Source: Ancylostoma caninum (Eukaryota > Nematoda > Chromadorea > Rhabditida > Ancylostomatidae). From it: a stretch of 64,000 bases of DNA. Where the stretch lies: positions 372,001 to 436,000 of the forward strand of contig JBAJFG010000188.1 in the NCBI GenBank assembly GCA_037903475.1. Direction: 5' to 3'. Under the pieces are notes generated by a model. It was given only the letters and a program-made list of their open reading frames with translations. It did no database searches and was not told the origin of the DNA. Shown in pieces: positions 58,101 to 64,000 of this stretch. Position numbers and translations under genes: made by a program. The stretch's first letter is position 1. Each line of letters starts with the position of its first letter.

Positions 58101-61100
58101 TAGAGGCGATTTCTTACCAATCGGCGTTTCACATTATCGGGTGGGATGTCCACGAGGTTGACCAAACCGTCTAAACCAGACTTTTTCAAGCAAATGAGTA
58201 TGGAACTGCTCATTTCGTCTGATATGAACGGGATGCATAAGGGGATCTTTTCTTGCGAAGGTGTACCGCATTGCTTGGTGGAAGGGGTCTCTTTATGACG
58301 CGTGCGTTTGGTTCATGTTCAAAGCTTCATTCATGTTCCGAATGAAACATTGGAGGCCGGTAACGGTTTCATACACTGATGAATGAAATCATCCCAAGCT
58401 TACACCGCTACGCTCCCGGCTTTGCATCAGCTCGCGCTACTGGTGCGATGATAAAGTGATATGGCCGCAAAGGAACAACACTGAATCAGGATGGCTATTG
58501 CTGTAGCTGTGCTATGCATCCGTTCTTGCACCGGCTCGCACTAGTGATATTTGAAGATATAGTGATAGTGATTGAAGAGAAAACAGCATTGAATCGGAAC
58601 GACCGCGAGTATATGGTCTGTTAGCCCAAATGTGGCACCTGAGGTGACTTTGTCTGCAATTACGACTTTGTCCGCAGAATGCGTCTTAGAAAGATTTTAC
58701 TAAATGGGAGTAGGGAAACATCAGAGTGGAAGGAATCACACCACATACGTATCAAAAAAGTGTAAAAATTTGATTATTTGGCCAAATTCGGGACGAGGTC
58801 GTAATTGCGGACAAAGTCGACCCGTGCCACCTCTGCTCTACCAGACTGTAAATACTCTACTCTGATGTTCGTTGGCGATATATTTGGGGAGAGAATGTGT
58901 TTGGAAACACATTTTACTTAATAAAATTTTGATTGGCAGTATGATTCTGTTGGCAATGCATTTGACGAGGTTTGCTTGGCGATACAAATGGCAAGCTGTG
59001 CGTGGCGATACATTTGCTGAGTTTCGTTTTTTTTTCTGACGAGTTTTGTTTGGCAATACATTTTACGGGACTTCTTGTTGGGCAATACAGTTGACCGGCT
59101 TCGTTTGCCTAGGTAGTTGGCAAGCTCGTTTGCGAGGTTGCCAAACAAACCTCTCCAAATGTATCGCCGATGAACATCAGAGTAACATCACTTTAGGCAA
59201 CGTTCCTGAAATGGATGTTTCGTTTCCATCCCCGCGGTTAGCCCCGTGCAATTTCTTTGTCAGTAACGCCATTAAATTTATGCGAGAAAAATTCGTGCAA
59301 AATGGATGCGGAGTTGGTGTTAGCACTCATGAAAAATTTGAGCAGAATGAAGGATATCCAATTTTAGGAGTGTACCTACAACAAGCATGCAAAAAAGGGG
59401 TTGCAACACGAAACGGATGCAACATTAGTGGCGAGCATGTCGTATACTCCTTTTTTTTAAGTTTTTGAGAAACTGAAGAGAAAATTTTCTTCCATTAACA
59501 AACTAGACAGGTATATTCTATTTCAGGACTACATGTGGCTCACCAATAATAACGAGGTAAAACGGTATTGGCTCGGCAGCGTCTGGATCTCCGCAAAGCT
59601 TTTCATTGGTTGATGGTGGGCTATCGCAAATGTTCTGTAAAAGTAAGATCTTTTGAAAAAAATATGAAGCAACCCGAGGAGTGTAATTTAATAATCAAAA
59701 ACGGTATCATTGTACCTCAACAGCCAAATAACCTATCCCAAAATTAGAAATGTGAATTTGTTTTCTTGAGTTGTTGAGACTCTTTTCGATGCCTTTATTC
59801 TTTTTGTTAGCTTTCGGATTTTAAAGCCTTCGTCAGATCTTAATATTCAGAACGAATACAACAACATCAGATACAACTATCCAATTAGCAACAATACAGA
59901 AATCGACAATGGGTTCTCACAGCACCAGCGGTGAAAATGTGGTCAAGAGCCTTGCCTGCTACGAGGTACCTATTGCATGAACTGTGTTGTTGCAGTGAAT
60001 AAATTGAGACAATGGGGAAAACTGCGCATTACTCAGCGGCTGGCGTGCTCACAATCAGGCCGGCAAAATTTCTAAAGCGTAGGGCTAACCCCTGTTTTCC
60101 AGGCATTTTGAAACGAGCGCGCACGCACGATAGACCAGAACAGACATAATTCGGATACCGGCAGGGCTCGGCTACTCATTACCAGATACGGCAGCGCCAG
60201 TACCAGTCAATTCGGGTGTCTAGCCCTGAGTAGGCCTCATGAGGAGCGTCGGCCTGCTCGCTGACAGCGTCCAAGGCTGACTTACTCTAAGCGCTCCATT
60301 CTTTTAATTTATTGCACAGACATCCAATCCTAATGTAAGGCAAATACGTACATATGAACTTTTGTCAGTGAAAGCTCTGTAGTAGAAGCTCGCTTACATT
60401 TATGAAATCAAGTTATCTACATTTTTCGTTGGATGGCGAGAAGAGTTCGGCACAAGCTTAGCTCGAGCAGAAAAAAATACGAAGTCCCCTCCGACCTAGC
60501 CAAGAATCTACGAAGCCCCGTTGTAAACAAGTTAAAACAAGTTCGTGCGAAGGACATTGGTTTCCTGTTTCTAATGCACATCCACATGTCCATACGAGTT
60601 AACAAGTGTTAACAAGTACACTGGCACATTAACACGTTGGCACCGTCATGTAATTTTTGAATTTCCAGCTAAAATTTGAGAAGGGATGGAAATTTTGGAG
60701 GCTTCTGCCATTGGTTTGACAGAGCAACACTTACTGAGTACAACAGTGCGAATAAAATTGGAAATGATTGATTTTGGAAGGAGTTATCTGAAGAAATTGT
60801 GTCCAAGTGGTGTTGAAGACCGTTTTTTAGCCTTTTCCCGCTGTAACTAAATAAACGAGGCAATTTTATTACTCACTGGAACGAGCAGCCTCTCCTCTAG
60901 CTCACCGCGCCAGTACAATTGGAAATATTTGATTTTAGAGAAAGTTCTTCGACGGAAATTCTCTAGACCGGTTTTGAACCCTAAATTTTATGGTAAATTT
61001 AGGGTTTAGACAATTCCTGAGCACTATCTCTTTTCAAAATCAAATAATTCCAATTTCCTCTGGCAGTTGGCAGTAGAGTCGTACTCGTAATCTCACCACA

Positions 61101-63918
61101 ATATTTGAACAGGATTTATTCAGTACCAACGGTGCTGTGGGTACTGCGAGATACTTTTTCGGGTGTAACTCTTAACAAAATCAATTGGATCAAATTTTCT
61201 TCCAGAATCAGATAGCACATTGCCATTTGCAATCATGTGCCTGTTTCCAGAAATATCCGTGAAGAACCTGTCCCTTTGTGAGCGCTCTAAGCAGTTCTTT
61301 TATCAGAATTTTCGCATGATAACCTCACAAACTCTTGCCAGCATTAATTGATTCCGATTTCCTACGATAGCAAGAGTAGAAGTAGTATTTGTAATCTTAC
61401 TGTGAAATTTAAGCAGGATCCGTTCAGTACCAACGATGCTGTGGGTACTGCTGGGTGCTTTTTCAAGTGCAATTTCTAAAACAAATATTAATTTTACTCT
61501 TATTTCAGTCAGAATTAAAAGAATTAATGAAAGAAAAATTCTCTCAATCTCCCTTCTTTGCTATTATTTCCGAAGAAGTGGATGATTATTCAACCAAGGT
61601 CCCAGAGGTAAGAATTCCCTTTTGCTCACCTCATCGCTTACGAAACCCCGCTTGCCTTGAGTCAAGTCTTTGCCGAAGTCTGATGGCGACCACTCCCAGT
61701 GTCTTGACAATGAGTTCAAATTCTCAGGCAAATGTTCATGCCGATAATTTGAGAAATTCATCACGGCGGTGCACGATCATTTCCCCGCTGTGTGAGTGTT
61801 AGGTGACTGAGGACAGACATTGCCCGCCGGCTCCGAGCTCAATTTGTCTCCCGCACTCACCGAAATCAACAGCTGCCGTGGAACTGCCATAAGGTCGCAA
61901 AACATTGGACCGCCAGACGTTTTGGCGCATCATTATACGATTAGTACTCGGGCACTTTTCCGGGTATGCCGCTATCAGTTATCAAGGAGGCCTGCCTTGC
62001 TAAGCCACTTTTCCGGCGTAAGTTATGTGATCTGAGCGATGTTTCTCTGCGGCTTGTCCTGTATTGAAGACACCGTTCCAAAGTCGCTGTACATACATAT
62101 ACATATGTTGACCACTCGGTGCACCTAGTGAGTGGAAGGATGCAAGACCTGATGATTGCAAATCGGGAGCTGAAGAAAACGTAAACAATTGTAGTATTCG
62201 GAGGCACAAAAATATGTAGCATAAATTGCAGTGATTTCGAATGGTACAGCTGGGAATTCCTCAACAACAAAAAAAAAACAAAAAAAAAGACTAGTGGTTG
62301 GAAGTTTACATTATTCCAGGGTTCAGGAACCAGCAACGAACCGACTCGAAACCCGAGTCATTCTCACTCCGTACCCTTGCACTAGCTAGCAGCTCCATAA
62401 GAGGAGCTCCAAATAAACCGCAGAGGTCAAATCCGATTCCATGAAAAACGAAAAAAAGAGGTGCAACGTTATCAACGAAAAAAGTAGTGCTGCATATGTC
62501 ACACCTACACTTTTTTTCCTGCTATTAAACATAGCAGAGATGCAATATTTTGTTACAGAGTTATTTGCGTGCAAAATGCGGAGAGATCAGACGTACCTCT
62601 TGTGAATCACCGTGCTTGTGAGATCGAAATAAGTTTTTGATGGGATGGATGAGAGAGCGAAAGTTCTTCTTCCATACCACTGACAAAAGTTATACTTGTA
62701 CATAATTAAAATTGAAAATTACTTCGTAACTATCAAAATAAAATGCAGATAAAAGCAGTGTCTCATCTCAGAATCAATTTTGAGATCTCGACATTAGAAG
62801 CCTCTGCACGCGGCGCTGATCACAGAGGAGTATACACATCTCCTTACGAGAATGATGAGAAACCTCATTCAGGAACTGCTTATTTTTGGAGAGATCGAAG
62901 CCTCCACACTGCGATACCTATCACAAGGAGTTGCGGCATACCGTGACAGAGGTAATATCGATTGCTGGCGTCTAGCGGGAACGTAACTCCTTATGGTAAC
63001 TATCGTTGTTTAGGAACGTCGAATCCTCTATAAAAAAGGGAACAAAAAAAAGACTTTTTCAACGATCATGTAAGGTGATATGTAAACCACTTTGACCAGA
63101 GTTGCCTGCAATTTTCTGTGCTGGGATTCATGAAACCACAACCGAGAAAGTCAATGATGATTAGCTTCAGTGGTATAGACTACGTAGTGCTAGGAGGCGC
63201 AGGACGTGGGAATTATTTGCTAGCCAGGATTCGCCCTGCAATGCCGTCATGAATTCTAAAAATCTCGAAATTGGTCCTAAAGTGAGACACTACCTTCAAG
63301 TGTGGTGCTATCTATCTGGTGCTGCGGTTGTTTTTCATTCGGGACATCCAGAGGCTTCTCAGAAGCCAAATTCCCCTTTTTGGGGTTGATGGTGCAGTAT
63401 GGGAAGTTTCTGAAGGTGAATTAGAACTTACTGTCGACGATTTGGAACATGATCGTGCCCCAATCGTTGAGAATCGTGATGACCATTGGAATTCCCACCA
63501 AAGCGTAGATCATTGTGAACAGGCGTCCCCAGAAGGTAGTAGCCGCCAAATCGCCATAACCTTCAATAACACAGAAATCAGTCTCTTCCTCATGTACCAT
63601 TTATTTTCATGTGCCTGAACTCTTGAACTTGTATGAATAGGAAAAAAGAAATCATCATAATGAGGTGATCCAAAGCTAGAAAATCACCTTGTGCAAGAGG
63701 TCCTATAAAAAACGGCAATTTTAATCCAAAAAACACTCGAGCCGCTTACCAATAGTAGTGTAAATGGTTCCTGCGTAATACAATCCTCCCCACAAATTCC
63801 ATCTTTTCTCCCGATGGATGATTGGTTTCATAGCCATGCTCACATCATAGCTATCGATCGCCTTCCTAAGCTCTGTCTCATTGAAGAACATCGCTTCTGT
63901 GTTCGCGAAGTACATCAT
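51846..63918 (-). CDS. TWK-type two-pore-domain (K2P) potassium channel, 3' ten exons
   Basis: The encoded protein is a plasma-membrane background K+ channel. Exons on the minus strand are 63918-63750, 63560-63432, 62679-62597, 59634-59544, 53764-53660, 53609-53433, 53378-53298, 53055-53019 (provisional), 52128-52050 and 51980-51846, ending in TAG. They total 1086 nt (362 codons with stop), and every junction is GT-AG and phase-compatible. Pore 1 reads TTIGYGD and pore 2 TTIGFGD, so both selectivity filters are canonical. After pore 1 come TM2 with the VGIPMVITILNDWG block, a basic cytosolic loop, a loop rich in Asp/Pro, TM3 (PIPFYLVIIVLVFWML), pore 2, TM4 (LLILIGLSVVSMSINVLQ) and a charged C-tail with a five-Glu run. 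TM1 and the start codon are not seen and probably lie beyond the right edge. Introns of about 3.0 and 5.8 kb are packed with transposons. The C. elegans orthologue was not determined. Confidence 0.93.
52473..53006. repeat. ~40-bp direct repeat, two copies
   Basis: GCATTAGGAAACGATCC.AAC followed by TGTTCATAGTTTTCCCGT occurs at about 52483-52521 and 52967-53005 with one mismatch, enclosing a G-rich foldback. It lies between TWK 3' exons. Confidence 0.75.
52533..52675. mobile_element. G-rich foldback with duplicated arm in TWK locus
   Basis: The block ACCCTCCGGGGATAGATGAG followed by a G-run occurs twice (about 52547 and 52590). It is inverted once at the right (CCCCTCATCTTTCCCCAGAA), with CAGAAGAC-type ends. 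Confidence 0.55.
53019..53055 (-). CDS. candidate 37-nt TWK microexon
   Basis: The preceding TWK exon ends in phase 1 and the next one needs phase 2, so one more exon is required. This segment has a TTTTATAG acceptor, a weaker GTTGTG donor and exactly the right length. It would encode ASPEELQIFQSS plus the start of a Met codon. The evidence is only phase and splice signals. Confidence 0.4.
53433..53764 (-). CDS. TWK channel exons carrying TM3, pore loop 2 and TM4
   Basis: Exon 53764-53660 follows a long T-run acceptor and encodes the end of TM3 and the second pore helix (FFEEWTFFEALYFFFISLTTIG). A 50-bp intron again splits the filter glycine codon. Exon 53609-53433 completes GFGD and encodes TM4 and the start of the cytosolic tail (LFARVVKSIDNDFK), with a GTGAGT donor. 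Splitting the filter glycine with the same phase in both pores suggests an ancestral intron position shared by the two repeats (inference). Confidence 0.95.
53888..55303. mobile_element. 1.4-kb element with ~110-bp inverted ends in TWK intron
   Basis: The left end TATTTAATTCGACTCCTTGG C, then TGGCAGCG, CCCATCTA and TTGGGGAAGAGTTTGGAATA are mirrored at 55190-55303. It lies just upstream of the TM3/pore-2 exon. No transposase was recognised, and another MITE (54688-54852) is nested in it. Confidence 0.65.
54688..54852. mobile_element. 165-bp near-perfect palindromic MITE
   Basis: Arms start TCCCCCAAAGTGGCATCTTT and contain CGTTTTTGAG, AAACGAAGAC and GTCATTAATGGTCAAAAA. They are mirrored around a centre near 54,770. 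Confidence 0.8.
55866..55933 (+). ncRNA. tRNA-like (Ser/Leu type) pseudogene or SINE head
   Basis: GGCGGCCGAGTGGATAGCG resembles an A box of class II tRNAs, and about 40 bp later GAGTTTGGATCCTGGCGG resembles a B box. The first base pairs of the acceptor stem do not fit well, so a functional tRNA is unlikely. Confidence 0.35.
56248..56547. mobile_element. diverged copy of the 43.0-43.5 kb foldback
   Basis: The same order of blocks (CATAGGGGAGCTGTTTGAGG TGCTCAACACAAATATCGTA; then inverted GTACTCAGCACCTAAAATAA CC) occurs with many substitutions. It lies in a TWK intron. Confidence 0.5.
56854..57101. mobile_element. MITE with GGCAATTTATACT ends
   Basis: GGCAATTTATACTAGCTGCG TGCG at the left is mirrored by CGCACGCATCCAGTATAAAT TGCC at the right. 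It is nested in the 56.6-58.6 kb composite. Confidence 0.7.
57246..57280 (-). ncRNA. hammerhead-ribozyme-like motif at PLE 3' side
   Basis: The minus strand reads CCTGAAGAAGGC, a short loop, then GCCGAAACGTT. The CUGANGA and GAAAC boxes flank a GGC/GCC stem. At 26240-26271 the stem is GGA/TCC, a compensating change, while the boxes are unchanged. Penelope-like elements are known to carry hammerhead motifs. An extra A before the stem departs from the textbook core, so activity is unproven. Confidence 0.5.
57695..58308 (-). mobile_element. Penelope-like GIY-YIG endonuclease, best preserved copy
   Basis: An open minus-strand frame of about 205 codons starts after a TGA near 58309. It contains IPLCIPFISDEM, NLVDIPPDNVKRRLVRNRLY, CIICPSGREGDC, YQISCKLCGDNYLGEPARPL, LRIKEHLDGKRNSRKS, HNGNDFEVHVSIL and KAFWIKSRCPQMNRKDECL. 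This is the linker between RT and endonuclease, the Cys zinc finger, then the YxI..YLG nuclease with Arg and the EH pair. RT is absent, so the copy is 5'-truncated. The 3' region runs to the motif at 57246-57280. Confidence 0.85.
58617..58835. mobile_element. foldback MITE, second copy
   Basis: GTGGCACCTGAGGTGACTTT followed by GTCTGCAATTACGAC is inverted as GTCGTAATTGCGGACAAAGT followed by CGACCCGTGCCAC. The interior matches 10846-11075. Confidence 0.7.
58861..59184. mobile_element. MITE with TACTCTGATGTTC ends and internal repeats
   Basis: TACTCTGATGTTCGTTGGCG ATA is mirrored by TATCGCCGATGAACATCAGA GTA. Inside, a degenerate motif TTTGGCRATACATTTGACGA recurs about six times, giving spurious minus-strand frames. 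Confidence 0.75.
59811..59840 (-). ncRNA. hammerhead-like motif without nearby endonuclease
   Basis: The minus strand reads CTGACGAAGGCTTTAAAATC then CGAAAGC, with CUGANGA and GAAA boxes. The stem is weaker than in the other two copies. No GIY-YIG coding was seen in the 1 kb on its upstream side. Confidence 0.3.
60910..61066. repeat. inverted repeat in TWK intron
   Basis: GCCAGTACAATTGGAAATAT TTGATTTT is mirrored by AAAATCAAATAATTCCAATT TCCTCTGGC. A second short inverted pair (CCCTAAATTT/AAATTTAGGG) lies inside. Confidence 0.6.
61070..61480. repeat. ~105-bp direct repeat, two copies 305 bp apart
   Basis: Blocks GGAT(T/C)(T/C)(A/G)TTCAGTACCAACG then TGCTGTGGGTACTG occur at about 61070-61175 and 61375-61480. 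The second copy abuts the acceptor of the hAT-like exon. Confidence 0.6.
61507..61608 (+). mobile_element. hAT-like transposase exon (DUF4371-type) in a TWK intron
   Basis: A clean exon (acceptor TTATTTCAG, donor GAG/GTAAGA) encodes SELKELMKEKFSQSPFFAII then SEEVDDYSTKVPE. This resembles the 'FF.I..DE..D.S.KEQ' start of the hAT catalytic region found in TTF-type/ZMYM-like transposases. It is antisense to the TWK gene, and no other hAT exon was recognised. Confidence 0.55.
63432..63918 (-). CDS. TWK channel exons carrying pore loop 1 and TM2
   Basis: Two adjacent exons (63918-63750 and 63560-63432) are separated by a 189-bp intron that interrupts the glycine codon of the first selectivity filter (TTI-G/YGD). 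The first exon gives an extracellular segment, then WNLWGGLYYAGTIYTTIG. The second gives YGDLAATTFWGRLFTMIYAL and then the GIPMVITILNDWG hallmark of worm TWK channels. The acceptor before 63918 reads CCTTTCAG. The same frame stays open upstream to the window edge, so an earlier boundary for the first exon cannot be excluded. Confidence 0.95.
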
Positions 63919-64000
63919 CTGAAAGGCGGCAGCATCAGTCAGGAGACGAGAGTTTGAGCTGCGACAGAAGGCACGTGAGCTTAATAGAGGGAAGGCTCGT

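Larger units (their letters stand above)
56618..58614. mobile_element. composite element with doubled inverted ends enclosing a PLE fragment
   Basis: A unit TATA.TCGCGGTCATCCTGAT TCA.TG.TG occurs at 56618 and 56798 in one orientation and at about 58475 and 58580 in the other. The 56618-56798 interval (AAGCTTGAAATGGTTTCATT) is mirrored at 58350-58400. The Penelope endonuclease fragment and a MITE (56854-57101) lie between. Confidence 0.6.

Noticed and set aside
59046..59468. 140-codon plus-strand ORF
   Set aside because: Its first third lies in a MITE with internal repeats; the remainder has no recognisable family or exon signals.

Overview
This window looks like non-coding-rich genomic DNA of a parasitic nematode, most plausibly a strongylid such as a hookworm. 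The organism is inferred from content: a worm-type two-pore TWK potassium channel, short GT-AG introns of about 50 bp with TTTCAG acceptors, an ShK-domain exon, bandit-like mariner ends, RTE, Pao-type and Penelope-like retroelement remains, and many TA-flanked foldback elements. Most long open frames here are repeats read by chance, not genes.

Two host genes can be assembled exon by exon with every splice phase agreeing. The first is a K2P/TWK potassium channel on the minus strand (63,918 down to 51,846, ten exons including one provisional 37-nt exon, about 361 residues; TM1 lies beyond the right edge). Its introns are filled with transposons. The second is a MADF-domain protein on the plus strand (33,752 to at least 35,013, six exons). 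Smaller pieces are an ShK exon (11,686-11,888, minus) and several unassigned exon-like stretches (11.3, 17.8, 30.4-31.5, 36.2-39.9 and 49 kb).

Layout: 1-9.7 kb has little recognisable apart from a 539-bp TA-flanked foldback element at 7.4 kb. From 9.7 to 12 kb there is another foldback and the ShK exon. From 12.3 to 17.1 kb lies a large Helitron-like element with a 60-bp minisatellite. From 19.2 to 24 kb there is a related minisatellite in the opposite orientation, a decayed mariner and a Penelope endonuclease relic. From 26 to 30.4 kb there are an inverted pair of Penelope endonuclease fragments and LTR-retroelement (integrase and gag) relics. From 30.4 to 36.2 kb lie exons of an unknown gene, an RTE relic, the MADF gene and a PIF/Harbinger transposase fragment. 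From 37.5 to 39.0 kb is the second Helitron-like copy. From 40.6 to 50.3 kb there is a dense set of foldback elements and a mariner with another element nested in it. From 50.8 to 64 kb is a truncated third Helitron-like end followed by the TWK gene.

The most interesting system is the Helitron-like family. Two copies share exactly the same ends: TC at one end, and a 10-bp-stem hairpin finishing in CTAG at the other. Both sit between host A and T. Both carry a roughly 60-bp minisatellite, expanded in one copy into 2.3 kb with a roughly 910-bp higher-order repeat. A divergent version of the same minisatellite lies at 19-20 kb in the opposite orientation, upstream of a different terminal-type hairpin. 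All calls are by eye; no database search or alignment was run.
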